A DNA stretch of 64,000 bases from Paenibacillus sp. FSL R10-2734 (GCF_037963865.1 NZ_CP150170.1:1-64000); one strand, 5' to 3'; positions 42,997 through 52,920 are shown, counted from the first letter of the stretch. Numbers and translations are program-made. Notes: generated from the sequence alone by a model not told the origin.

Positions 42997-44136
42997 CTAC
43001 CACAAGAACAAGTCGTTCCCCTTTAGCTTGAAAATAGCCTCCATGAAATAATAATCGCCATAGATGATTGAAATATGAATGTCTTGATGATGATACGCTG
43101 CTGAGCCTTTGATCAACAGATGATCAGAATCCGTCGTCCAGTCACAGAGAGAACCATCCAACGTTTTCAGCAGCTTCAGCGCGGCGTTCAGATAAACATC
43201 CTTTTCGTACTCGCCGACAACCTTGGCGATTTCGATCAGTCCGCAAGCTGCGATCGCCGCTGCCGTAGAATCTTCGTAAGCAGGCTCCTTCGGCTGCCGG
43301 AAATCGATCGGAATCACGCCGTTATCTGGAATATTAGCCATGAAATAATGCGCCACCCGTTTGGCTGCCTGTAAATACTCTTGCTTCCCCGTATGCGTGT
43401 AACTGATCATAAAGCCGTACAAGGCCCATGTCTGCCCGCGTGTCCAGGACGAGCCTTCCTCGTAGCCTTGACCGCCATAAGTTCGGACCACGCCTCCATG
43501 AAACGGGTCGAACTCCACGATATGATTCACAGAGCCGTCCGGCCTGATAAAAGCATCAAGAGCGGTGTCCGCATGCTTCATTGCGATTTGCGCGTATCGC
43601 GGATCTTTAGTCTCTTCACTCGCCCAATACAGAAGCGGAAGATTCATCATGCAATCCACGATTGCCCAACCTCTCGTATCTTCGCTGACTGTGTCATCGT
43701 TCCAAGCGCGGATAAACCCGCCTTCTAGGTTAAACCGTCCGGCAAGCAAATTGGCGGCATGCATTGCCCTTTTACGGGATTCCAGATTTCCGGTTACTTT
43801 ATAATTGGCCACGCTCGTTGGCAGCCACATAAATCCGACATCATGATGTAGACCGTAGAATTGATGGAAACAGGCATCCAAAGCATCTTCCGTATAATTA
43901 GCGATTTCCTTGTACTTCTGAGCGCCGGTTTCATGGTACATATGCCACATCATGCCGCCCCAGAATCCATTCGTCCACCAATTGATATCTTTTTCGATCT
44001 GGTTGTCGTGCTCGCCGTTTCTTGTGGTGTAAGGAATTTTGTTTTCTGATCTTTCACACACTACGCCCATTTTGGTCGTTAGCTTGGCAATTACATTTTT
44101 TACCCAAATTTGATCGTCAGTCTGCAGGTTTAACAT
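42997..44136 (-). CDS. Unsaturated glucuronyl hydrolase, GH88 family
   Basis: It removes the unsaturated uronic acid left at the non-reducing end after polysaccharide lyase cleavage. The (alpha/alpha)6 fold is suggested by NWWTNGFWGGMMWHMY, HHDVGFMWLPTSVANY, SEDTRGWAIVDCMMNLPLLYWA and GYEEGSSWTRGQTWALYGF. Catalytic aspartates lie in HHDVGF and RGWAIVDCMM. There is no signal peptide, so it is cytoplasmic. ATG 44136 is chosen for AGGAGGGG four to five bases upstream; it lies within 40 bases of the heparinase stop. It acts naturally after the lyase encoded just upstream. Confidence 0.93.
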   Translation of the reverse strand: MLNLQTDDQIWVKNVIAKLTTKMGVVCERSENKIPYTTRNGEHDNQIEKDINWWTNGFWGGMMWHMYHETGAQKYKEIANYTEDALDACFHQFYGLHHDVGFMWLPTSVANYKVTGNLESRKRAMHAANLLAGRFNLEGGFIRAWNDDTVSEDTRGWAIVDCMMNLPLLYWASEETKDPRYAQIAMKHADTALDAFIRPDGSVNHIVEFDPFHGGVVRTYGGQGYEEGSSWTRGQTWALYGFMISYTHTGKQEYLQAAKRVAHYFMANIPDNGVIPIDFRQPKEPAYEDSTAAAIAACGLIEIAKVVGEYEKDVYLNAALKLLKTLDGSLCDWTTDSDHLLIKGSAAYHHQDIHISIIYGDYYFMEAIFKLKGNDLFLW

Positions 44137-44173
44137 ATTTCCCCTCCTATTTGTTCTAAAGGTCCCCCCTTGT

Positions 44174-46129
44174 TCAAGCCTGTTTACATATGTGCATGTC
44201 ACTTTCATTTACCGTAACCAAATATCGCTCTCCAAGCTCGAAGGCAAAAACACCTTCCTCTTCTTCAATAATCTGAACCGCAGGCTGCTGTCCACCTTCG
44301 AAAGGAATAAGCACCGTCAAAAATGTAATACTACCGCTATATCTATCCTGGAAGCGCACCCTAGTCGAAGGCCTTGAGATATCGGTCTCATCGGACAGCC
44401 TTCCCTCCAGAAGATCCAATTTCCCCGTATGGCTTGTCGCAATCGCCAGATTCGCAATATCGCTAGTCGCAATCACGCCGCCCAGGCTCTCTTTCACCTC
44501 GACAAAATCCAGATGGAAATAACGCTGAACGCTATGGTCAGTTAGTCCTTCTACCCGATCTGCAATAACAATGAAAAGATTATCGACTAGCGAAATATGC
44601 CGATGATGGACAACCGGATCATAGTTTATATGGCTGGCGCTGGCGAGCCGGTAGAAGCCTCTATCCTCTACATTGTAGATTCCACCAGGCTTTTGTGGCC
44701 CAAATTTAAAAGCAGAAATATATTCAAAATGATCTCGCTCATCAATAAGCAGTGTAGAATGATAATTTGAGCTCTTAAACTGCTTACGGTCCTCATCATC
44801 CCGATAACAAAAAAATCCAGGATCGCAAATCATGTCTTTTCCAAGCGCCGTAAAATCAAAGCTCATCAGATCGATATGTGCATGGGCATTCTGAATCGGG
44901 CTTTTACATGTAAACAAAAAACTGAGTGCCTTCGAATCCCAGCCGCTGCGGATAATCGCTTGATCTAGCGTACGATTCCAAAACGTAGTCGGCTTATCCA
45001 ATACAAACTGTCTGCCCTGCAGAGAATGTAGTTCTTCCACGAACTGGCGGACATCAAGCGCCCTCCATACATGCTTGCTTGCTTCACGTACCACTTCAGT
45101 TACATCGATCAAATTCGTCGCAAGCCCCAGCCAGGAAATATCATTTAACGCATAATACCCATAGACACCGGACATTACAGCAAGTGGGTTCGCATAGGAA
45201 TCACCGACAGGTACACATTTCCCGGTTGGTCTTAACGAGTAAATGGAGTAATCTAGATTTTTTCTGAACCGTTCCATGTATTCTGGAGAGAACTGAAATT
45301 GAAAACGGTTAGCCAGAACCACAGCCAGCCCAAACCAGAACATGCAGCCATTATGATACGATGGGCAGCCCTCGATTTGACCGCCGTCCTCCGTCAGCTG
45401 CACCATGCTGCACTTTTCGATGCCCTCGATCGCAAAGGCCTTCCATTCCTCAGCTTCTTTCAGCTCGGGAAAATAAAGAGCAGTCGTCAGCAGGCCCAAG
45501 CATTCCATTAAATAATGATTATGATCCGCTTTAGGCCACAGCTGAGGCGACACGTTGCGCAAAGCCCTTATTTGCTTGTAAATGACCGTTAAATACTGCT
45601 CCAATACGGTCTCCGTAAACAGCTCCGAGTGACCTAAATGCTCTAGAACAAGCGGCCAAATTTTGTAGGCACGGATACCCATCTCCAAAACCCTCAACGG
45701 ATGGCATTCCGAAAAATACCCAATCGGCTTTTCGAGCAAATCCTCAGGAATAGAGACCGTCTCGATCCAGTCTAGCATTTCGTCGATGACCTTGAGCCCG
45801 TACTTCACATCCTTCGTGAGCGAGTAGGCTTCCAGCAAATCCTGCCAATAATTCATCCGATTCAGCTGCCATAAATATTCATTGTCATTATGTCTGCGCT
45901 CCAGCCAGCTGGGCGGATTCCCGACAAACTCCCTGACTCCCCCTGTACCGGGAAGCATGATCATCCCTTGATAGGCGAATTCGGCATTTGCGATCGTCTC
46001 GCGCACATGATCAGGCATATGAGCTGCGATATAGGCGGCCTTCTCATCCATCGGCTCAAGCCGCGTACGTAAGTTAGCTAACAGCTCCGTCGTAGTCATC
46101 GGCTCTTTCAGCAATGATTGCAGATTCAT
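44174..46129 (-). CDS. Heparinase II/III family polysaccharide lyase
   Basis: A 651-residue lyase or hydrolase of the heparinase II/III-like family. An (alpha/alpha)-toroid N-terminal domain covers about residues 70-360 (DHNHYLMECLGLLTTALYFPE, GGQIEGCPSYHNGCMFWFGLA, GDSYANPLA). The C-terminal beta sandwich follows (NAHAHIDLMSFDF with the HxHxDxxSF signature, CDPGFFCYRDDEDRKQFKSSNYHSTL). It has no signal peptide, so it probably cleaves imported oligosaccharides. GGAGATGG precedes the ATG. The GH88 gene lies 37 bases downstream. A cre-like AACGCTTACA is found about 30 bases upstream. Confidence 0.9.
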   Translation of the reverse strand: MNLQSLLKEPMTTTELLANLRTRLEPMDEKAAYIAAHMPDHVRETIANAEFAYQGMIMLPGTGGVREFVGNPPSWLERRHNDNEYLWQLNRMNYWQDLLEAYSLTKDVKYGLKVIDEMLDWIETVSIPEDLLEKPIGYFSECHPLRVLEMGIRAYKIWPLVLEHLGHSELFTETVLEQYLTVIYKQIRALRNVSPQLWPKADHNHYLMECLGLLTTALYFPELKEAEEWKAFAIEGIEKCSMVQLTEDGGQIEGCPSYHNGCMFWFGLAVVLANRFQFQFSPEYMERFRKNLDYSIYSLRPTGKCVPVGDSYANPLAVMSGVYGYYALNDISWLGLATNLIDVTEVVREASKHVWRALDVRQFVEELHSLQGRQFVLDKPTTFWNRTLDQAIIRSGWDSKALSFLFTCKSPIQNAHAHIDLMSFDFTALGKDMICDPGFFCYRDDEDRKQFKSSNYHSTLLIDERDHFEYISAFKFGPQKPGGIYNVEDRGFYRLASASHINYDPVVHHRHISLVDNLFIVIADRVEGLTDHSVQRYFHLDFVEVKESLGGVIATSDIANLAIATSHTGKLDLLEGRLSDETDISRPSTRVRFQDRYSGSITFLTVLIPFEGGQQPAVQIIEEEEGVFAFELGERYLVTVNESDMHICKQA

Positions 46130-46160
46130 TTATCCATCTCCGTTATGTTATTTTCGTCTA

Positions 46161-46175
46161 GGTAACGCTTACAAT
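46161..46175. promoter_or_regulatory. cre-like site upstream of the heparinase gene
   Basis: AGGTAACGCTTACA keeps the CcpA core (AACGCTTNCA) but has two mismatches in the left half. Weak alone; it gains weight from similar sites near 28571 and 49794. Confidence 0.3.
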
Positions 46176-46229
46176 ACAGAATGAATACTCCCTCCGAAAT
46201 CATCTCAACTTCGGAAGGAGGGATTCCAG

Positions 46230-47858
46230 CTATTTCATGTAACGGTCGTACGCAACCTGCTCTAGCGCAAGCAAATCCTTGATACCTAAGTCTTCTAATT
46301 CCTTAATATACTTGCTGAATGTCTCATCGTTGATCGGTTCCACACCGAGCACCCATCTTTGCAGCTTTTCCTCCACATAGGTCAGTACGCCCGCGTTTAA
46401 CTCTTCAAATTTAGACCGTTCCTCGTCTGTATATGAAATTGGTGGATAAGCCTCCATAATATAACCATTGTTAATATATTCCTTGATGCCTTTCAACGCA
46501 GTCACGTTTGTCCATTGCTCTTCGTAAGCGTAGTCTTGATGGAAGGCGAGTTCCATCTGGGCTCCCTCTTCTTGAAGCTGTTGAATAACAGTCTTTTCTG
46601 TATTTTTCAATACGGATTCTTTAAACTTCGGTTTGCCATCCACGAGGTCGTAGTGTTTTCCTTCGATGCCAAAGTTCATCAGTCTCCGGCCCTCTTCAGA
46701 GAACCAGAAATCCATATATTTGATCGCTTCGACGGGATGCTTGGTTGCCGCCGAGATTCCCCATCCGCTTGCATGCGTCTGCTTACGGGAGCTCTCTTCG
46801 AGGACTTTACCCTCGGTATTCGCAGGAGGCGTCATCGGAACAAAGGCGAAGCCCGGAATCGTAGATCCAAGAATGTTATTAAAGTTAGCCGTGCTAGCGA
46901 ACCAGTCATGCGTTATGCCGCCGACATTGTCTCCGAGCAAAATGTCGCGCGCCTTTGCTCCACGGGTGAAAATTTCTTTATCGATTAAGCCTTCCTTATA
47001 CCACTTCGCTATATTTTCGATTGCCGTCTTATAACCTGACTCATACATGCCGTACTTGACGACACCGTTGTCCGCGTAAAATCCGCGTTTGGCCGCATCG
47101 GCCCCGCCCCGCACGCCCCACTGGATCAGCAAATCGTAAATTCCATCCAGCTTCGTCCGGCTGAAGTATGGAATTTCATCGTTTACTCCGTTACCGTTCG
47201 GATCTTTTTCTTTGAATGCTTTCAATAGCGCATACAGCTCATCTACCGTTTTCGGCTGCTCAAGTCCCAATTTATCCAGCCAATCCTGGCGTACAAACCA
47301 GCCCTTAGCAGCCGGTCCATCCGGAGTAAAGTTAAGGAAATACGTTTTACCGTTATAGGCTTTCATATATTTGGCTGCATCTGGATGTTCGGAAAAAAAC
47401 TTCTTAATGTTCGGGGCATGCTCTTCGATCAGTTCATCTAGCTCAAGAAAGGCCCCTTCAATCCCTAGGCTGTCGTACTGTTCCTTAATTTGATGATGCA
47501 CCAGATCCGGGATTTTCCCGGAAGCCATCATTGTATTGAACAGTTCTTTACTATTCGTCGAGGTCTTAGATGCAGTTCCTTTTAACTTAATATTGGTCAT
47601 GGCTTCCGCTTCTTTGAAGATGGGCCAGTTATCGTCGTATATAAACGTGTCAGTGTAGTGCATGTGGATCGTCAGTTCAAGCGGATCTTTAACGATCTGG
47701 TGCCCGGATAGCGGCTTTGAATCCGACGCTTTTGAATCTTTCGCTGGGCTTCCACTATTTTGCGAAGCGTTATTGTTACTACAGCCTGCCAACAGCAAAC
47801 CGACTGTCATCATGATTATTGCAGATGATTTCATCCATTTTTTGTTCCCCACATTCAT
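46230..47858 (-). CDS. Sugar ABC transporter solute-binding lipoprotein (second importer)
   Basis: The receptor of an Lpl-type importer next to the lyase genes. The N-terminus NKKWMKSSAIIMMTVGLLLAGC has a lipobox (LLAGC). Two starts compete: ATG 47858, and GTG 47852, which has better spacing to GGGAGG. The mature protein shows DNWPIFKEAEAMTNIKLKG and a calcium-loop-like stretch FKEKDPNGNGVNDEIPYF (DPNGNGVNDE), common in this family. It is the third importer gene after the two permeases. The expected ligand is an unsaturated uronic-acid oligosaccharide, by context only. Confidence 0.92.
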   Translation of the reverse strand: MNVGNKKWMKSSAIIMMTVGLLLAGCSNNNASQNSGSPAKDSKASDSKPLSGHQIVKDPLELTIHMHYTDTFIYDDNWPIFKEAEAMTNIKLKGTASKTSTNSKELFNTMMASGKIPDLVHHQIKEQYDSLGIEGAFLELDELIEEHAPNIKKFFSEHPDAAKYMKAYNGKTYFLNFTPDGPAAKGWFVRQDWLDKLGLEQPKTVDELYALLKAFKEKDPNGNGVNDEIPYFSRTKLDGIYDLLIQWGVRGGADAAKRGFYADNGVVKYGMYESGYKTAIENIAKWYKEGLIDKEIFTRGAKARDILLGDNVGGITHDWFASTANFNNILGSTIPGFAFVPMTPPANTEGKVLEESSRKQTHASGWGISAATKHPVEAIKYMDFWFSEEGRRLMNFGIEGKHYDLVDGKPKFKESVLKNTEKTVIQQLQEEGAQMELAFHQDYAYEEQWTNVTALKGIKEYINNGYIMEAYPPISYTDEERSKFEELNAGVLTYVEEKLQRWVLGVEPINDETFSKYIKELEDLGIKDLLALEQVAYDRYMK

Positions 47859-47910
47859 GACCTCCCAATATTGGTTTCTTGCTTTCGTTGTAAAATGATT
47901 GAAGTAGCCA

Positions 47911-48771
47911 CTAGCCTTTGACGGAACCAATCATAGTCCCTTTGACGAAATATTTCTGAATGAAAGGATAGGCTGCGACAATTGGAATAATGGAGACGAT
48001 GATCGTCGCATAAATAATTGTTTCCTTTGAATATACCGCCATATTCCCCATCTCGTCATTCACGTTCATCTCTACAATGAGTTTCTTTAGCAAGACTTGT
48101 AGCGGTACCTTGCTCTCATCGCTCAATAGGATCATCGTCCAGAAATAGCCGTTCCAGCGGTGTACCGCATAGAATAATCCGATCGTCACAAGAGAGGCTT
48201 TGGACAGCGGCAGATACACCTTCCATAGGATCGTTAGATCATTCGCTCCGTCAACCTTTGCCGCTTCCTCGAGTTCCTCTGGAATGCTCTGGAAGAACGT
48301 CCTCATGAGGAAGACATAGAAGGTCGTAATCGCAAAACCAATAACGATCGTAAACCTGTTGTCTAGCATGTTTAAATCTCGGAAATTGAGATAGGTCGGA
48401 ATCATACCTGGTTGGAACCACATCGTCAGTGCGATAAAGAAGCTGATGGCCGTACGCCCCATAACCCGTTTCTTGGACAGGGCATAGGCACCGCAAACGG
48501 TGAGAATTAAATTGACGATTACGCCGAATATGGTGTAATAGAACGTGTTAAGATAGGCAATCCAAATCCCCTTCTCCGATAGTACCTTTGCATAGGAATC
48601 AAAGTTAATATCGTGCGGCAGCAAGAGCACCTTGCCTGTAACGACCGCTTCGGGGGAGCTGAGGGATGCAGATAAGACATAAACAAACGGGTACAACGCA
48701 AGCAAAGCGATTATTCCAAGAAATACACAGTTAAAGATATAAAATAGCTTTTCGCCTCTAGTTTTTTTCAT
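47911..48771 (-). CDS. Sugar ABC transporter permease (LplC/YtcP type)
   Basis: One of the two permeases of the second importer. Six membrane helices; the EAA-loop is EELEEAAKVDGANDLTILWKVYLPLSKASL and the C-terminus AYPFIQKYFVKGTMIGSVKG is typical. A GGTGATGGAAG region precedes the ATG. It begins 10 bases after the other permease ends. No ATPase gene accompanies it, so a shared ATPase must serve both importers. Confidence 0.95.
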   Translation of the reverse strand: MKKTRGEKLFYIFNCVFLGIIALLALYPFVYVLSASLSSPEAVVTGKVLLLPHDINFDSYAKVLSEKGIWIAYLNTFYYTIFGVIVNLILTVCGAYALSKKRVMGRTAISFFIALTMWFQPGMIPTYLNFRDLNMLDNRFTIVIGFAITTFYVFLMRTFFQSIPEELEEAAKVDGANDLTILWKVYLPLSKASLVTIGLFYAVHRWNGYFWTMILLSDESKVPLQVLLKKLIVEMNVNDEMGNMAVYSKETIIYATIIVSIIPIVAAYPFIQKYFVKGTMIGSVKG

Positions 48772-48781
48772 CTTCCATCAC

Positions 48782-49702
48782 CTACCATAATCCAGTCTCC
48801 GTTAACTTCTTGCTCATCTTGTTGGCAAATACGACGAGAATAAATCCAACGACGGCATTAAATAGTCCCACCGCTGTCGCCAGGTCGTAACGTGCATCCT
48901 GCAGACCTGACCGGTACACATAGGTGTTAATAACGTCGGCCGCCTCATAGGTGGCTGGCTGATACAGAAGGATGATTGCCTCATAGCCAACTTCCAGCAT
49001 GGAACCGACCTTCATGACAAGCATGATTGCGATCGTTGGAATAATGGCGGGAAGTGTGATATGCCACATCTGCTTCCATTTATTAGCTCCATCGATAACC
49101 GCCGCTTCGTACAAGGCCGGATTGACGCCGGACAAAGCGGCTATATAGATGATGGTACCAAACCCCGCTTCCTTCCAAATATCCATGGATCCGATAAAAA
49201 TCGTTCGGAAATAATCGGGATTGGTCAGAAAGTATTGCTTTTCGCCACCCATCATCTCAATCAGGATATTGATAATACCGTTACTAGGAGCCAAGAAGTT
49301 GGTAACAATCCCAGCTACGACAACAACCGAAATAAAATGCGGCAAATACGTAAAGGTCTGCACCGTTGTTTTGAAAATTCCATTCTTCAATTCGTTAAAT
49401 AACAAAGCAAGGATAATCGGCACAGGAAACGCGAACATCAATTGATACAAACTGAGCAATACCGTGTTTTTTAATAGCCGCCAAAAATATGGACTTTTAA
49501 AAAACGTCTCGAAGTGCTCAAACCCAACCCAGGGGCTCGCTTCGATGCCTTTATATACACTAAAATCCTTAAAAGCGATTTGCAGGCCGTACATTGGCTT
49601 ATACGCAAAGATGATATACCAAGCCAGGAATGGTATCAGCAGCAGATAAAGATAACGGTCTCTGAGCAGGTTTGATTTTATCTCTTTAAAGTTAAGCAGC
49701 AC
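48782..49702 (-). CDS. Sugar ABC transporter permease (LplB/YteP type)
   Basis: The first gene of the second importer operon. The start is taken at GTG 49702 because GAGGAG stands six bases upstream; the longer frame from TTG 49720 would begin before that site. Family patterns: YKPMYGLQIAFKDFSVYKGIEASPWVGFEHFETFF, the EAA-loop AAVIDGANKWKQMWHITLPAIIPTI, and the C-terminus MSKKLTETGLW. Promoter-like boxes with an embedded cre-like sequence lie about 75 bases upstream. Confidence 0.94.
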   Translation of the reverse strand: MLLNFKEIKSNLLRDRYLYLLLIPFLAWYIIFAYKPMYGLQIAFKDFSVYKGIEASPWVGFEHFETFFKSPYFWRLLKNTVLLSLYQLMFAFPVPIILALLFNELKNGIFKTTVQTFTYLPHFISVVVVAGIVTNFLAPSNGIINILIEMMGGEKQYFLTNPDYFRTIFIGSMDIWKEAGFGTIIYIAALSGVNPALYEAAVIDGANKWKQMWHITLPAIIPTIAIMLVMKVGSMLEVGYEAIILLYQPATYEAADVINTYVYRSGLQDARYDLATAVGLFNAVVGFILVVFANKMSKKLTETGLW

Positions 49703-49778
49703 TCTCTTCTCCTCTCGCAACGATGTTTAGCTGATCCTCTCAGGAGCGCTCCCATTTGAAAGGTCAGCGTTGCAATTT

Positions 49779-49813
49779 AAACTATAGGAACGAATGTAAG
49801 CGCTGTCTATCGC
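49779..49813 (-). promoter_or_regulatory. Promoter with embedded cre-like site, second importer operon
   Basis: On the minus strand TAGACA and TATAGT (49779-49784) are 17 bases apart. Between them, ATGTAAGCGCTGTCT (plus strand 49794-49808) matches the cre consensus at 13 of 15 positions. CcpA binding here would block the promoter. Confidence 0.5.
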
Positions 49814-49912
49814 CATTATTTCATCTAGCATCAACTCTTTATGTCGTGGCCCATAATGTGCATTATTTCATGTATCAACATTTTCTCGTTATAGAGAAAC
49901 GCCCGTCGAACA

Positions 49913-49956
49913 TACAATAGCCGCCTGGCACTTAGGCTAGGCGGCTATTGTTAAAT
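49913..49956 (-). terminator. Terminator of the membrane AraC-type regulator gene
   Basis: CAATAGCCGCCT pairs perfectly with AGGCGGCTATTG around GGCACTTAGGCT, near-identical to the hairpin at 42938. Confidence 0.8.
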
Positions 49957-49980
49957 CAACAATTTTCATTATATGAACCT

Positions 49981-52245
49981 TTATTGGTTCTCACTAAGCT
50001 TTTTTGCGTACTGGCCGGGAGCTAAGCCTTCATATTTACGGAACATACGAATAAACGTATTCGCATTGTTGCAGCCGATCATTAGCGCCAAATCGCCAAT
50101 TTTGATATCTTTCTGCTGGCGCATAATTTCTTTGGCTTGCTGGACCCGATAAAAATTCAAATAATCTTTAAAATTTTCGCCGGAATGATTTTTGAACGCG
50201 ATGCTGACATAACCGGGAGAGAAGTTAAACTCCTCCGCGATCATGCTAAGTGATAAGTCCCTGTTATAGTTGTCATGAATATACTCGATCATACGCTTTA
50301 CCGTTCTGTTATCCATCATTTCATTCTGCTGATCGATCGTATCAAGCATGGCGCTATACAAGCCCGTGATGGCGGAAACCATCCGCTCCTTCGATTCGCC
50401 GTGCTGCACGATGTCCAGAGATTCCTTGTGGGTTTGAACGAACTCTTCAAAAGACATATTCAACTGCTGGATAATTCGACTCAGCGTGGCTAACACAAGC
50501 AAACTGAACTGGTCGAGCTGCTGCCGCGTTAACTGCCTTTGCTCCAAATTTTCCGATAAAAGACGGTTCAGCGTGTTTAATGCGTTTTCCCGCTTTCCGC
50601 GAATCACATAGCTGATCAGCTCCCGTTCCGTATCGATAGGGTAATAATAGCTGACCATTTGAACTTGACTGAGTTGTTTATAGGTAATAACGGAAGTCCT
50701 ATCAACTGCCGATCTCCGCTTTAGGATATCTAGCGCCTGGGTAAAGGAGCGGTCGATTTCGCCGGCGGAGGCTACAGGGCGGCCGACAGCTGCAGTCAAT
50801 CCGAATGCATGTGCGTCCTCGATTAGAGCCATCGCTTTCACGAGCTTCTTCTGAATCAATTCCGTTTCGGACTCACTGATTATAAAAACAAATTTGGTGA
50901 AATCATGATCAAGCAGCTCGCAAGGAAAATCAAATTTCAACTGTTCATGAATGATCAAGGAAGTCTTTGATTTTATCGTAAGAATCGCATCTTTCGAATA
51001 TTGCTCCTCTAATTCCTTAGCGTTCGAGAATGAAATCACGCAGACGGACAAGGTCTCGCGAAGGCTTTGTAATTGATGCATATCCAGCAGGTCATCCACC
51101 TTGTCCGGAGGTACGAGACCATAGAGCAAATCACGCAGGAACTTGTCTCTCATCGAAAGCCTGTGCTCATTTAGCGCGGATTTCAACTGTTCATTGGCTT
51201 TGCTTATACTCGTCGCTGTCTCATTCAGGAAAGCGAATTCGTCTGCTCCCGCAGGCTCCCCGTAGCTTTTGAACAATCCGACGAGATGACTAACGGGCCT
51301 ATACATGCGTCTGGAGATCATATAGGCGAACGCAAGTCCCGTAAAGATAAGAATGGCTAATAAAAGTACAGCTCCTTTCAAATTCGGTGTAAAGGAGTCT
51401 ACCAACGAGTAGTTCTGTGTAACATACATATATGACCATTGTGGCATCGTTTTCGAGCGGATCAAATGGAACTCGAATTCATCATTGGATAGCTTTGTAT
51501 AATCCCCGGTTGCCTGTTCATCAAGCTGTGCCAGTGGGTAGGCAAGCAATTGCTTTCCCCGTTTATCGTCAAAGCTTGATTTGAGCGTAACGTATCGACC
51601 ATCCTCGATAATCGCAAACGCTTCTTGCGTATCAGGTGACAGAGGCGGTAACAGCAATTGTTCAAAGAATGAGACAACAAAAAATAATGAATTCCCTATA
51701 CCTACCCTTTCTGGATTAACGATTCTTATGGATACGCTTTCACCCTTCGTCAATGTTATATCCTTGCTGCTCGATAGCGTTATGGTTGGACTCGTGCTGT
51801 CTGTACCTAATTGTGCAAAATCCTCATTAGTCATTCCCATATCTTCCATATAGCGTCTTCTATCCGACGAAATTTGCGGCGTAATGACCAGATCGTCGTT
51901 AGTCTTCATTAAATCGATGCTATAGCCAAATTCGGAGAATGCATCTATATGTTTTTGCAGCGCATATGAGGTTTGTGTGATCTCATAGTAATTGCGATCT
52001 TGTTCAGCAAATTTAACAACATGCTCATTTAATCTCAGTTGTGCGATTAGATTGAAAGAAACGCCCAGTTTCGTGTCAATTTTGTCGCGCGATTGCATGA
52101 GAAAATTCTGCTGATTTTGACTCAATTCCGATCTCACTCTTTGGCCGTCCTTAAAAAAAGACAGGCAGACCGCAATCATGGTGTAAGCGAATACAATAAT
52201 AAGATATGCAATAAGCAATTTTGAGAAAAAAGACCTTCTAAGCAA
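49981..52245 (-). CDS. Membrane-bound AraC family regulator with sensor domain
   Basis: A 754-residue one-component regulator. A transmembrane helix at about residues 10-31 and another near 290-312 enclose an extracellular Cache-like sensing region. A cytoplasmic middle part with coiled-coil-like stretches follows. The last 100 residues are an AraC-type double helix-turn-helix (LSLSMIAEEFNFSPGYVSIAFKNHSGENFKDYLN and IGDLALMIGCNNANTFIRMFRKYEG). There is no receiver or kinase domain, so it must sense and regulate in one chain. Position upstream of the importer and lyase genes suggests it controls them. Confidence 0.93.
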   Translation of the reverse strand: MLRRSFFSKLLIAYLIIVFAYTMIAVCLSFFKDGQRVRSELSQNQQNFLMQSRDKIDTKLGVSFNLIAQLRLNEHVVKFAEQDRNYYEITQTSYALQKHIDAFSEFGYSIDLMKTNDDLVITPQISSDRRRYMEDMGMTNEDFAQLGTDSTSPTITLSSSKDITLTKGESVSIRIVNPERVGIGNSLFFVVSFFEQLLLPPLSPDTQEAFAIIEDGRYVTLKSSFDDKRGKQLLAYPLAQLDEQATGDYTKLSNDEFEFHLIRSKTMPQWSYMYVTQNYSLVDSFTPNLKGAVLLLAILIFTGLAFAYMISRRMYRPVSHLVGLFKSYGEPAGADEFAFLNETATSISKANEQLKSALNEHRLSMRDKFLRDLLYGLVPPDKVDDLLDMHQLQSLRETLSVCVISFSNAKELEEQYSKDAILTIKSKTSLIIHEQLKFDFPCELLDHDFTKFVFIISESETELIQKKLVKAMALIEDAHAFGLTAAVGRPVASAGEIDRSFTQALDILKRRSAVDRTSVITYKQLSQVQMVSYYYPIDTERELISYVIRGKRENALNTLNRLLSENLEQRQLTRQQLDQFSLLVLATLSRIIQQLNMSFEEFVQTHKESLDIVQHGESKERMVSAITGLYSAMLDTIDQQNEMMDNRTVKRMIEYIHDNYNRDLSLSMIAEEFNFSPGYVSIAFKNHSGENFKDYLNFYRVQQAKEIMRQQKDIKIGDLALMIGCNNANTFIRMFRKYEGLAPGQYAKKLSENQ

Positions 52246-52516
52246 TTTTGATCTCCCCTTGGCGATTCCTTTATAAATTGAAAATCACCTAATGTAAAAA
52301 TTGTATCCTCATCGGGTGATTGTATCTCCTTACATTCTTTTGAAAATATCTAACTCACACTATATATGAATATGAAAATCCCGTCTATTACCAAAATCCA
52401 CTAAGCTATACAAACAACACATCCACCGTAGTGGAAAGTATTAAATTCTTGAATCCTATTGCTAACTATGTGGAATAGTATCTATAACAATACTCTTAAA
52501 AGGTTGGTGAAGCATA

Positions 52517-52825
52517 ATGTCTCCTGTAGCAAAGCTTTTTAAATGGGGAACGTGTGTGTATGAGGCCTTTCTGGCTCTGCCTGTCCTCGGCGGTCTCTTT
52601 ATTATAGCTAATGGTTGGGTCCCACTTGCCATTGCTTTTTTGCTCCACGCTGTAGCCATTGTTATACTGCAAAGAGAGCGGAAACCCATCATAGGAAACG
52701 TTCTAGGCATTATCACCTCGATTTTAGCGTTCATCCCGCTCTTAGGTTGGATCATGCATGGCATCACTGCGCTCGTACTGCTGGTTGAAGGGATTTCCTC
52801 TTCACGTCAGGCAAACCGTTATTAA
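52517..52825 (+). CDS. Small membrane protein, 102 residues, unknown
   Basis: I do not recognise a family beyond short Bacillales membrane proteins. Three to four hydrophobic segments are visible: about 14-33, 35-51, 60-78 and 79-95 (GNVLGIITSILAFIPLLGWIMHGITALVLLVEG). The C-terminus SSRQANRY is polar. AGGTTGGTGAAG precedes the ATG at suitable distance. It stands alone between the regulator gene and a terminator at 52873. Confidence 0.7.
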   Translation: MSPVAKLFKWGTCVYEAFLALPVLGGLFIIANGWVPLAIAFLLHAVAIVILQRERKPIIGNVLGIITSILAFIPLLGWIMHGITALVLLVEGISSSRQANRY

Positions 52826-52872
52826 TAAGATGCCTGTATCGTCGGTCGGTCGCTTGCTTGGTAAAAAGATAA

Positions 52873-52920
52873 CAGAGCAGCGTTTCTCCATGTTTGGAAG
52901 AATCGCTGCTCTGTCTTTTG
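52873..52920 (+). terminator. Terminator of the small membrane protein gene
   Basis: CAGAGCAGCG pairs perfectly with CGCTGCTCTG and is followed by TCTTTTGG. Confidence 0.75.
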
